Positions 25,471-37,355 of a DNA stretch of 64,000 nt are shown here, piece by piece (position 1 is the stretch's first letter; every line of letters starts with the position of its first letter). The notes beneath the pieces were generated by a model that did not search any database, was not told where the DNA came from, and saw only the letters and a list, made by a program, of their open reading frames with translations. Both the position numbers and the translations under genes were made by a program. The DNA is taken from assembly GCF_037038585.1 (NCBI RefSeq), contig NC_092521.1:104052398-104116397 (forward strand), in the 5' to 3' direction. The stretch comes from Patagioenas fasciata (taxonomy: Eukaryota > Chordata > Aves > Columbiformes > Columbidae).

Positions 25471-27168
25471 GGGAATCCGTCTCTGTTGAGCAGATGTCAA
25501 TCCTGCCTCGCTTTTGCTTTGTTGCCTCTACCAAGATGATTTCCCGTTTCTCTCTTCACTGGAGCAGGCAGACACAGCCAACGCACATCAAGTGTCAAGA
25601 GACACACTCTGCTGAGCTCAACGCTTGTGCAGATGCACATGTGCGACGAAGTCAACACACGTGCTTGTGGAGAGAAAGAAAGGGACTCCCAGGCATGTGG
25701 AGCGACGGGGAGAAAGAGCGGGCGCTGAGGAACACAGTTTCAAACAGACTGTCTCCACACAAACAGGCACCTGTCTGCAGGTATCCTAGATCTTGATTCT
25801 TGAACTTGAGGAAACACGCGTCTGAGCAAAACTCCCAAACGCTTCCAGGAAAGACACAGGCTCTCCCACAAGCACACAAGTGTTTGTTCTCAGCTATACA
25901 TCAGGGACAAGCTTGTGAAGAGATGCCCTGCTATTCTTTCGCCTTATGGCATCATGTGTTTCGTTTCTCTTGGAGATCGATTGTTAAACGTCTTTCCTCG
26001 GGCGACTGTGAAGCATTTGCCAGCGGAGGAGAAGTAGCACGGAGCAGCATTCAGTACTGCCTACGAGTGTCTTTGCTACCCTACTAGCGGAGCTCCAAGA
26101 ACAGGCACACATCTTCAGGTACCTTCCAAATGTGGATTCCCCTGCAGCCCCGTAGGCGGGCGTGCAGTACGCCAACCATCAACGGACGTTTTTCCCCTCA
26201 AGCCTGTCAGGACGTTGCTCGTCCGTCTTTCCCTCAATAGATGGGAGTAGGCGCGCTTGCGGATGTGTGCGTGTGTGTGGCCACGCGTTTGCTTAGGCAT
26301 CAGTGTGTGAAAAGGTAGGTGCTTTTCTCTAGCTGCGTGTGCGTGCACGTGGTGCTGGGTGCACATCCCTGGGTGCTCGAGGTAAGGTTTCTGCATGGTT
26401 TTCGCTGAGGAATCGTGTGTGTGCACATGGACAAAGAGAAGGCGCAGCAACCAGGTTCCAGCGCCGAAGAAGGCAAAAGGCAAGGTTTCCGGCGCTATCT
26501 CCTTCACTCCCCAGTCCTAGTCGCGCAAAGCAAGCCGCTAAGCCGGCGACCGGCAAGAGAGCTACAACGAAGCATGCCGAACGGAGAAAATAGCAGCAGC
26601 GCATCTGTTCACACCTTGTTTCTGCCATGTGCTTGAACGCCAAGACGTTCGCGCTTCTGTGAGATGAAAGACGTCCTTCTGCATATGTGGTTGCTCACAC
26701 CGGTGCACTTGTTAGTGTATCCATTCAGTCCTGGGCTGCGGGGCATTCAGAAGTGGCTCTGTGGAGACGTCTGCATAGAGGCAGCTGTCAGAACACGCAC
26801 ACTCGATTGTTCACCAAAACATATGCAGACGCGTCCTTAGCCTGTAGATTTGGATGCACAGAGTTCCCTGTGTTCGCAAGAGACAAGGGAATCGCGTCTG
26901 TACGCACAGAAGCAATAGCGGACCGTTTCCCTCGGAGCGAACGCGGAAGAGCCGTCTATGTACTCGGAGACACGGGAACGTGCCTCAATGCGGTCACAGA
27001 GGCAGCAGCTTTTGCACAGATGCTCTGGTGATTCTGGCACTTTCCAGGCACACTCCTGAAAGTCGCGCACACTGCTGTTCACTCGCTAAACGACCTCTTG
27101 GGAAACACGTCTCCGGTCGATGGACCGCTCAGATTGCTTCTCGTGTAACTGTGAACTGTGTCAGCGCA
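25471..27168 (+). repeat. Satellite unit 16
   Basis: A composite unit. The first part carries G at u97, A at u225, TT at u416-417 and C at u429; the last part carries G at u1476, u1490 and u1497, exactly as in units 2 and 11. The third occurrence of block A therefore starts inside this unit, between u429 and u1476. Confidence 0.97.
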
Positions 27169-28866
27169 GGGAATCCGTCTCTGTTGAGCAGATGTCAATC
27201 CTGCCTCGCTTTTGCTTTGTTGCCTCTACCAAGATGATTTCCCGTTTCTCTCTTCACTGGAGCACGCAGACACAGCCAACGCACATCAAGTGTCAAGAGA
27301 CACACTCTGCTGAGCTCAACGCTTGTGCAGATGCACATGTGCGACGAAGTCAACACACGTGCTTGTGGAGAGAAAGAAAGGGACTCCCAGGCGTGTGGAG
27401 CGACGGGGAGAAAGAGCGGGCGCTGAGGAACACAGTTTCAAACAGACTGTCTCCACACAAACAGGCACCTGTCTGCAGGTATCCTAGATCTTGATTCTTG
27501 AACTTGAGGAAACACGCGTCTGAGCAAAACTCCCAAACGCTTCCAGGAAAGACACAGGCTCTCCCACAAGCACACAAGTGTTTGCCCTCAGCTATAGATC
27601 AGGGACAAGCTTGTGAAGAGATGCCCTGCTATTCTTTCGCCTTATGGCATCATGTGTTTCGTTTCTCTTGGAGATCGATTGTTAAACGTCTTTCCTCGGG
27701 CGACTGTGAAGCATTTGCCAGCGGAGGAGAAGTAGCACGGAGCAGCATTCAGTACTGCCTACGAGTGTCTTTGCTACCCTACTAGCGGAGCTCCAAGAAC
27801 AGGCACACATCTTCAGGTACCTTCCAAATGTGGATTCCCCTGCAGCCCCGTAGGCGGGCGTGCAGTACGCCAACCATCAACGGACGTTTTTCCCCTCAAG
27901 CCTGTCAGGACGTTGCTCGTCCGTCTTTCCCTCAATAGATGGGAGTAGGCGCGCTTGCGGATGTGTGCGTGTGTGTGGCCACGCGTTTGCTTAGGCATCA
28001 GTGTGTGAAAAGGTAGGTGCTTTTCTCTAGCTGCGTGTGCGTGCACGTGGTGCTGGGTGCACATCCCTGGGTGCTCGAGGTAAGGTTTCTGCATGGTTTT
28101 CGCTGAGGAATCGTGTGTGTGCACATGGACAAAGAGAAGGCGCAGCAACCAGGTTCCAGCGCCGAAGAAGGCAAAAGGCAAGGTTTCCGGCGCTATCTCC
28201 TTCACTCCCCAGTCCTAGTCGCGCAAAGCAAGCCGCTAAGCCGGCGACCGGCAAGAGAGCTACAACGAAGCATGCCGAACGGAGAAAATAGCAGCAGCGC
28301 ATCTGTTCACACCTTGTTTCTGCCATGTGCTTGAACGCCAAGACGTTCGCGCTTCTGTGAGATGAAAGACGTCCTTCTGCATATGTGGTTGCTCACACCG
28401 GTGCACTTGTTAGTGTATCCATTCAGTCCTGGGCTGCGGGGCATTCAGAAGTGGCTCTGTGGAGACGTCTGCATAGAGGCAGCTGTCAGAACACGCACAC
28501 TCGATTGTTCACCAAAACATATGCAGACGCGTCCTTAGCCTGTAGATTTGGATGCACAGAGTTCCCTGTGTTCGCAAGAGACAAGGGAATCGCGTCTGTA
28601 CGCACAGAAGCAATAGCGGACCGTTTCCCTCGGAGCGAACGCGAAAGAGCCGTCTATATACTCGCAGACACGGGAACGTGCCTCAATGCGGTCACAGAGG
28701 CAGCAGCTTTTGCACAGATGCTCTGGTGATTCTGGCACTTTCCACGCACACTCCTGAAAGTCGCGCACACTGCTGTTCACTCGCTAAACGACCTCTTGGG
28801 AAACACGTCTCCGGTCGATGGACCGCTCAGATTGCTTCTCGTGTAACTGTGAACTGTGTCAGCGCA
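27169..28866 (+). repeat. Satellite unit 17
   Basis: Near-consensus unit, by eye the same as units 3, 12 and 24; block A counterpart of unit 3. Confidence 0.97.
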
Positions 28867-30564
28867 GGGAATCCGTCTCTGTTGAGCAGATGTCAATCCT
28901 GCCTCGCTTTTGCTTTGTTGCCTCTACCAAGATGATTTCCCGTTTCTCTCTTCACTGGAGCACGCAGACACAGCCAACGCACATCAAGTGTCAAGAGACA
29001 CACTCTGCTGAGCTCAACGCTTGTGCAGATGCACATGTGCGACGAAGTCAACACACGTGCTTGTGGAGAGAAAGAAAGGGACTCCCAGGCATGTGGAGCG
29101 ACGGGGAGAAAGAGCGGGCGCTGAGGAACACAGTTTCAAACAGACTGTCTCCACACAAACAGGCACCTGTCTGCAGGTATCCTAGATCTTGATTCTTGAA
29201 CTTGAGGAAACATGCGTCTGAGCAAAACTCCCAAACGCTTCCAGGAAAGACACAGGCTCTCCCACAAGCACACAAGTGTTTGCCCTCAGCTATAGATCAG
29301 GGACAAGCTTGTGAAGAGATGCCCTGCTATTCTTTCGCCTTATGGCATCATGTGTTTCGTTTCTCTTGGAGATCGATTGTTAAACGTCTTTCCTCGGGCG
29401 ACTGTGAAGCATTTGCCAGCGGAGGAGAAGTAGCACGGAGCAGCATTCAGTACTGCCTACGAGTGTCTTTGCTACCCTACTAGCGGAGCTCCAAGAACAG
29501 GCACACATCTTCAGGTACCTTCCAAATGTGGATTCCCCTGCAGCCCCGTAGGCGGGCGTGCAGTACGCCAACCATCAACGGACGTTTTTCCCCTCAAGCC
29601 TGTCAGGACGTTGCTCGTCCGTCTTTCCCTCAATAGATGGGAGTAGGCGCGCTTGCGGATGTGTGCGTGTGTGTGGCCACGCGTTTGCTTAGGCATCAGT
29701 GTGTGAAAAGGTAGGTGCTTTTCTCTAGCTGCGTGTGCGTGCACGTGGTGCTGGGTGCACATCCCTGGGTGCTCGAGGTAAGGTTTCTGCATGGTTTTCG
29801 CTGAGGAATCGTGTGTGTGCACATGGACAAAGAGAAGGCGCAGCAACCAGGTTCCAGCGCCGAAGAAGGCAAAAGGCAAGGTTTCCGGCGCTATCTCCTT
29901 CACTCCCCAGTCCTAGTCGCGCAAAGCAAGCCGCTAAGCCGGCGACCGGCAAGAGAGCTACAACGAAGCATGCCGAACGGAGAAAATAGCAGCAGCTCAT
30001 CTGTTCACACCTTGTTTCTGCCATGTGCTTGAACGCCAAGACGTTCGCGCTTCTGTGAGATGAAAGACGTCCTTCTGCATCTGTGGTTGCTCACACCGGT
30101 GCACTTGTTAGTGTATCCATTCAGTCCTGGGCTGCGGGGCATTCAGAAGTGGCTCTGTGGAGACGTCTGCATAGAGGCAGCTGTCAGAACACGCACACTC
30201 GATTGTTCACCAAAACATATGCAGACGCGTCCTTAGCCTGTAGATTTGGATGCACAGAGTTCCCTGTGTTCGCAAGAGACAAGGGAATCGCGTCTGTACG
30301 CACAGAAGCAATAGCGGACCGTTTCCCTCGGAGTGAACGCGAAAGAGCCGTCTATATACTCGCAGACACGGGAACGTGCCTCAATGCGGTCACAGAGGCA
30401 GCAGCTTATGCACAGATGCTCTGGTGATTCTGGCACTTTCCACGCACTATCCTGAAAGTCGCGCACACTGCTGTTCACTCGCTAAACGACCTCTTGGGAA
30501 ACACGTCTCCGGTCGATGGACCGCTCAGATTGCTTCTCGTGTAACTGTGAACTGTGTCAGCGCA
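28867..30564 (+). repeat. Satellite unit 18
   Basis: Matches unit 13 (A at u225, T at u1131, C at u1215, A at u1542, u1582-1583 double change) and adds a private T at u347 (29213) and T at u1468, which creates TGA in the 127-codon frame. Confidence 0.97.
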
Positions 30565-32262
30565 GGGAATCCGTCTCTGTTGAGCAGATGTCAATCCTGC
30601 CTCGCTTTTGCTTTGTTGCCTCTACCAAGATGATTTCCCGTTTCTCTCTTCACTGGAGCACGCAGACACAGCCAACGCACATCAAGTGTCAAGAGACACG
30701 CTCTGCTGAGCTCAACACTTGTGCAGATGCACATGTGCGACGAAGTCAACACACGTGCTTGTGGAGAGAAAGAAAGGGACTCCCAGGCGTGTGGAGCGAC
30801 GGGGAGAAAGAGCGGGCGCTGAGGAACACAGTTTCAAACAGACTGTCTCCACACAAACAGGCACCTGTCTGCAGGTATCCTAGATCTTGATTCTTGAACT
30901 TGAGGAAACACGCGTCTGAGCAAAACTCCCAAACGCTTCCAGGAAAGACACAGGCTCTCCCACAAGCACACAAGTGTTTGCCCTCAGCTATAGATCAGGG
31001 ACAAGCTTGTGAAGAGATGCCCTGCTATTCTTTCGCCTTATGGCATCATGTGTTTCGTTTCTCTTGGAGATCGATTGTTAAACGTCTTTCCTCGGGCGAC
31101 TGTGAAGCATTTGCCAGCGGAGGAGAAGTAGCACGGAGCAGCATTCAGTACTGCCTACGAGTGTCTTTGCTACCCTACTAGCGGAGCTCCAAGAACAGGC
31201 ACACATCTTCAGGTACCTTCCAAATGTGGATTCCCCTGCAGCCCCGTAGGCGGGCGTGCAGTACGCCAACCATCAACGGACGTTTTTCCCCTCAAGCCTG
31301 TCAGGACGTTGCTCGTCCGTCTTTCCCTCAATAGATGGGAGTAGGCGCGCTTGCGGATGTGTGCGTGTGTGTGGCCACGCGTTTGCTTAGGCATCAGTGT
31401 GTGAAAAGGTAGGTGCTTTTCTCTAGCTGCGTGTGCGTGCACGTGGTGCTGGGTGCACATCCCTGGGTGCTCGAGGTAAGGTTTCTGCATGGTTTTCGCT
31501 GAGGAATCGTGTGTGTGCACATGGACAAAGAGAAGGCGCAGCAACCAGGTTCCAGCGCCGAAGAAGGCAAAAGGCAAGGTTTCCGGCGCTATCTCCTTCA
31601 CTCCCCAGTCCTAGTCGCGCAAAGCAAGCCGCTAAGCCGGCGACCGGCAAGAGAGCTACAACGAAGCATGCCGAACGGAGAAAATAGCAGCAGCTCATCT
31701 GTTCACACCTTGTTTCTGCCATGTGCTTGAACGCCAAGACGTTCGCGCTTCTGTGAGATGAAAGACGTCCTTCTGCATATGTGGTTGCTCACACCGGTGC
31801 ACTTGTTAGTGTATCCATTCAGTCCTGGGCTGCGGGGCATTCAGAAGTGGCTCTGTGGAGACGTCTGCATAGAGGCAGCTGTCAGAACACGCACACTCGA
31901 TTGTTCACCAAAACATATGCAGACGCGTCCTTAGCCTGTAGATTTGGATGCACAGAGTTCCCTGTGTTCGCAAGAGACAAGGGAATCGCGTCTGTACGCA
32001 CAGAAGCAATAGCGGACCGTTTCCCTCGGAGCGAACGCGAAAGAGCCGTCTATATACTCGCAGACACGGGAACGTGCCTCAATGCGGTCACAGAGGCAGC
32101 AGCTTTTGCACAGATGCTCTGGTGATTCTGGCACTTTCCACGCACACTCCTGAAAGTCGCGCACACTGCTGTTCACTCGCTAAACGACCTCTTGGGAAAC
32201 ACGTCTCCGGTCGATGGACCGCTCAGATTGCTTCTCGTGTAACTGTGAACTGTGTCAGCGCA
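30565..32262 (+). repeat. Satellite unit 19
   Basis: Carries G at u136, A at u153 and T at u1131, the same set as unit 5. Last unit of the third occurrence of block A. Confidence 0.97.
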
Positions 32263-33960
32263 GGGAATCCGTCTCTGTTGAGCAGATGTCAATCCTGCCT
32301 CGCTTTTGCTTTGTTGCCTCTACCAAGATGATTTCCCGTTTCTCTCTTCACTGGAGCACGCAGACACAGCCAACGCACATCAAGTGTCAAGAGACACACT
32401 CTGCTGAGCTCAACGCTTGTGCAGATGCACATGTGCGACGAAGTCAACACACGTGCTTGTGGAGAGAAAGAAAGGGACTCCCAGGCGTGTGGAGCGACGG
32501 GGAGAAAGAGCGGGCGCTGAGGAACACAGTTTCAAACAGACTGTCTCCACACAAACAGGCACCTGTCTGCAGGTATCCTAGATCTTGATTCTTGAACTTG
32601 AGGAAACACGCGTCTGAGCAAAACTCCCAAACGCTTCCAGGAAAGACACAGGCTCTCCCACAAGCACACAAGTGTTTGCCCTCAGCTATAGATCAGGGAC
32701 AAGCTTGTGAAGAGATGCCCTGCTATTCTTTCGCCTTATGGCATCATGTGTTTCGTTTCTCTTGGAGATCGATTGTTAAACGTCTTTCCTCGGGCGACTG
32801 TGAAGCATTTGCCAGCGGAGGAGAAGTAGCACGGAGCAGCATTCAGTACTGCCTACGAGTGTCTTTGCTACCCTACTAGCGGAGCTCCAAGAACAGGCAC
32901 ACATCTTCAGGTACCTTCCAAATGTGGATTCCCCTGCAGCCCCGTAGGCGGGCGTGCAGTACGCCAACCATCAACGGACGTTTTTCCCCTCAAGCCTGTC
33001 AGGACGTTGCTCGTCCGTCTTTCCCTCAATAGATGGGAGTAGGCGCGCTTGCGGATGTGTGCGTGTGTGTGGCCACGCGTTTGCTTAGGCATCAGTGTGT
33101 GAAAAGGTAGGTGCTTTTCTCTAGCTGCGTGTGCGTGCACGTGGTGCTGGGTGCACATCCCTGGGTGCTCGAGGTAAGGTTTCTGCATGGTTTTCGCTGA
33201 GGAATCGTGTGTGTGCACATGGACAAAGAGAAGGCGCAGCAACCAGGTTCCAGCGCCGAAGAAGGCAAAAGGCAAGGTTTCCGGCGCTATCTCCTTCACT
33301 CCCCAGTCCTAGTCGCGCAAAGCAAGCCGCTAAGCCGGCGACCGGCAAGAGAGCTACAACGAAGCATGCCGAACGGAGAAAATAGCAGCAGCTCATCTGT
33401 TCACACCTTGTTTCTGCCATGTGCTTGAACGCCAAGACGTTCGCGCTTCTGTGAGATGAAAGACGTCCTTCTGCATATGTGGTTGCTCACACCGGTGCAC
33501 TTGTTAGTGTATCCATTCAGTCCTGGGCTGCGGGGCATTCAGAAGTGGCTCTGTGGAGACGTCTGCATAGAGGCAGCTGTCAGAACACGCACACTCGATT
33601 GTTCACCAAAACATATGCAGACGCGTCCTTAGCCTGTAGATTTGGATGCACAGAGTTCCCTGTGTTCGCAAGAGACAAGGGAATCGCGTCTGTACGCACA
33701 GAAGCAATAGCGGACCGTTTCCCTCGGAGCGAACGCGAAAGAGCCGTCTATATACTCGCAGACACGGGAACGTGCCTCAATGCGGTCACAGAGGCAGCAG
33801 CTTTTGCACAGATGCTCTGGTGATTCTGGCACTTTCCACGCACACTCCTGAAAGTCGCGCACACTGCTGTTCACTCGCTAAACGACCTCTTGGGAAACAC
33901 GTCTCCGGTCGATGGACCGCTCAGATTGCTTCTCGTGTAACTGTGAACTGTGTCAGCGCA
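32263..33960 (+). repeat. Satellite unit 20
   Basis: Near-consensus with T at u1131 and C at u1577. It lacks the u471 and u1582-1583 changes of unit 15, its positional counterpart, so the 8,490-bp block match fades here. Confidence 0.97.
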
Positions 33961-35658
33961 GGGAATCCGTCTCTGTTGAGCAGATGTCAATCCTGCCTCG
34001 CTTTTGCTTTGTTGCCTCTACCAAGATGATTTCCCGTTTCTCTCTTCACTGGAGCACGCAGACACAGCCAACGCACATCAAGTGTCAAGAGACACACTCT
34101 GCTGAGCTCAACGCTTGTGCAGATGCACATGTGCGACGAAGTCAACACACGTGCTTGTGGAGAGAAAGAAAGGGACTCCCAGGCGTGTGGAGCGACGGGG
34201 AGAAAGAGCGGGCGCTGAGGAACACAGTTTCAAACAGACTGTCTCCACACAAACAGGCACCTGTCTGCAGGTATCCTAGATCTTGATTCTTGAACTTGAG
34301 GAAACACGCGTCTGAGCAAAACTCCCAAACGCTTCCAGGAAAGACACAGGCTCTCCCACAAGCACACAAGTGTTTGCCCTCAGCTATAGATCAGGGACAA
34401 GCTTGTGAAGAGATGCCCTGCTATTCTTTCGCCTTATGGCATCATGTGTTTCGTTTCTCTTGGAGATCGATTGTTAAACGTCTTTCCTCGGGCGACTGTG
34501 AAGCATTTGCCAGCGGAGGAGAAGTAGCACGGAGCAGCATTCAGTACTGCCTACGAGTGTCTTTGCTACCCTACTAGCGGAGCTCCAAGAACAGGCACAC
34601 ATCTTCAGGTACCTTCCAAATGTGGATTCCCCTGCAGCCCCGTAGGCGGGCGCGCAGTACGCCAACCATCAACGGACGTTTTTCCCCTCAAGCCTGTCAG
34701 GACGTTGCTCGTCCGTCTTTCCCTCAATAGATGGGAGTAGGCGCGCTTGCGGATGTGTGCGTGTGTGTGGCCACGCGTTTGCTTAGGCATCAGTGTGTGA
34801 AAAGGTAGGTGCTTTTCTCTAGCTGCGTGTGCGTGCACGTGGTGCTGGGTGCACATCCCTGGGTGCTCGAGGTAAGGTTTCTGCATGGTTTTCGCTGAGG
34901 AATCGTGTGTGTGCACATGGACAAAGAGAAGGCGCAGCAACCAGGTTCCAGCGCCGAAGAAGGCAAAAGGCAAGGTTTCCGGCGCTATCTCCTTCACTCC
35001 CCAGTCCTAGTCACGCAAAGCAAGCCGCTAAGCCGGCGACCGGCAAGAGAGCTACAACGAAGCATGCCGAACGGAGAAAATAGCAGCAGCGCATCTGTTC
35101 ACACCTTGTTTCTGCCATGTGCTTGAACGCCAAGACGTTCGCGCTTCTGTGAGATGAAAGACGTCCTTCTGCATATGTGGTTGCTCACACCGGTGCACTT
35201 GTTAGTGTATCCATTCAGTCCTGGGCTGCGGGGCATTCAGAAGTGGCTCTGTGGAGACGTCTGCATAGAGGCAGCTGTCAGAACACGCACACTCGATTGT
35301 TCACCAAAACATATGCAGACGCGTCCTTAGCCTGTAGATTTGGATGCACAGAGTTCCCTGTGTTCGCAAGAGACAAGGGAATCGCGTCTGTACGCACAGA
35401 AGCAATAGCGGACCGTTTCCCTCGGAGTGAACGCGAAAGAGCCGTCTATATACTCGCAGACACGGGAACGTGCCTCAATGCGGTCACAGAGGCAGCAGCT
35501 TTTGCACAGATGCTCTGGTGATTCTGGCACTTTCCACGCACACTCCTGAAAGTCGCGCACACTGCTGTTCACTCGCTAAACGACCTCTTGGGAAACACGT
35601 CTCCGGTCGACGGACCGCTCAGATTGCTTCTCGTGTAACTGTGAACTGTGTCAGCGCA
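33961..35658 (+). repeat. Satellite unit 21
   Basis: Has private C at u693 (34653) and A at u1053, T at u1468, and C at u1651 (35611), which removes the ATG of the 124-codon junction frame. It marks the start of the more varied part of the array. Confidence 0.97.
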
Positions 35659-37355
35659 GGGAATCCGTCTCTGTTGAGCAGATGTCAATCCTGCCTCGCT
35701 TTTGCTTTGTTGCCTCTACCAACATGATTTCCCGTTTCTCTCTTCACTGGAGCACGCAGACACAGCCAACGCACATCAAGTGTCAAGAGACACGCTCTGC
35801 TGAGCTCAACACTTGTGCAGATGCACATGTGCGACGAAGTCAACACACGTGCTTGTGGAGAGAAAGAAAGGGACTCCCAGGCGTGTGGAGCGACGGGGAG
35901 AAAGAGCGGGCGCTGAGGAACACAGTTTCAAACAGACTGTCTCCACACAAACAGGCACCTGTCTGCAGGTATCCTAGATCTTGATTCTTGAACTTGAGGA
36001 AACACGCGTCTGAGCAAAACTCCCAAACGCTTCCAGGAAAGACACACGCTCTCCCACAAGCACACAAGTGTTTGCCCTCAGCTATAGATCAGGGACAAGC
36101 TTGTGAAGAGATGCCCTGCTATTCTTTCGCCTTATGGCATCATGTGTTTCGTTCCTCTTGGAGATCGATTGTTAAACGTCTTTCCTAGGGCGACTGTGAA
36201 GCATTTGCCAGCGGAGGAGAAGTAGCACGGAGCAGCATTCAGTACTGCCTACGAGTGTCTTTGCTACCCTACTAGCGGAGCTCCAAGAACAGGCACACAT
36301 CTTCAGGTACCTTCCAAATGTGGATTCCCCTGCAGCCCCGTAGGCGGGCGTGCAGTACGCCAACCATCGACGGACGTTTTTCCCCTCAAGCCTGTCAGGA
36401 CGTTGCTCGTCCGTCTTTCCCTCAATAGATGGGAGTAGGCGCGCTTGCGGATGTGTGCGTGTGTGTGGCCACGCGTTTGCTTAGGCATCAGTGTGTGAAA
36501 AGGTAGGTGCTTTTCTCTAGCTGCGTGTGCGTGCACGTGGTGCTGGGTGCACATCCCTGGGTGCTCGAGGTAAGGTTTCTGCATGGTTTTCGCTGAGGAA
36601 TCGTGTGTGTGCACATGGACAAAGAGAAGGCGCAGCAACCAGGTTCCAGCGCCGAAGAAGGCAAAAGGCAAGGTTTCCGGCGCTATCTCCTTCACTCCCC
36701 AGTCCTAGTCGCGCAAAGCAAGCCGCTAAGCCGGCGACCGGCAAGAGAGCTACAACGAAGCATGCCGAACGGAGAAAATAGCAGCAGCTCATCTGTTCAC
36801 ACCTTGTTTCTGCCATGTGCTTGAACGCCAAGACGTTCGCGCTTCTGTGAGATGAAAGACGTCCTTCTGCATATGTGGTTGCTCACACCGGTGCACTTGT
36901 TAGTGTATCCATTCAGTCCTGGGCTGCGGGGCATTCAGAAGTGGCTCTGTGGAGACGTCTGCATAGAGGCAGCTGTCAGAACACGCACACTCGATTGTTC
37001 ACCAAAACATATGCAGACGCGTCCTTAGCCTGTAGATTTGGATGCACAGAGTTCCCTGTGTTCGCAAGAGACAAGGGAATCGCGTCTGTACGCACAGAAG
37101 CAATAGCGGACCGTTTCCCTCGGAGTGAACGCGAAGAGCCGTCTATGTACTCGCAGACACGGGAACGTGCCTCAATGTGGTCACAGAGGCAGCAGCTTTT
37201 GCACAGATGCTCTGGTGATTCTGGCACTTTCCAGGCACACTCCTGAAAGTCGCGCACACTGCTGTTCACTCGCTAAACGACCTCTTGGGAAACACGTCTC
37301 CGGTCGACGGACCGCTCAGATTGCTTCTCGTGTAACTGTGAACTGTGTCAGCGCA
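35659..37355 (+). repeat. Satellite unit 22 (1,697 bp)
   Basis: One of the most diverged units: C at u65, G at u136, A at u153, C at u389, C at u496, A at u529, G at u711, T at u1131, T at u1468, deletion of one A at u1476-1478, G at u1490, T at u1521 and C at u1651. The u529 change puts TAG into the TTG-started 95-codon frame. Confidence 0.97.

Larger units (their letters stand above)
26946..31695 (+). repeat. Higher-order block A, third occurrence
   Basis: Offset of 8,490 bp (five units) from the second occurrence. It shares A at u225 with the second but not the first, so it was probably derived from the second or from a common source. The left edge lies within unit 16. Confidence 0.85.
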
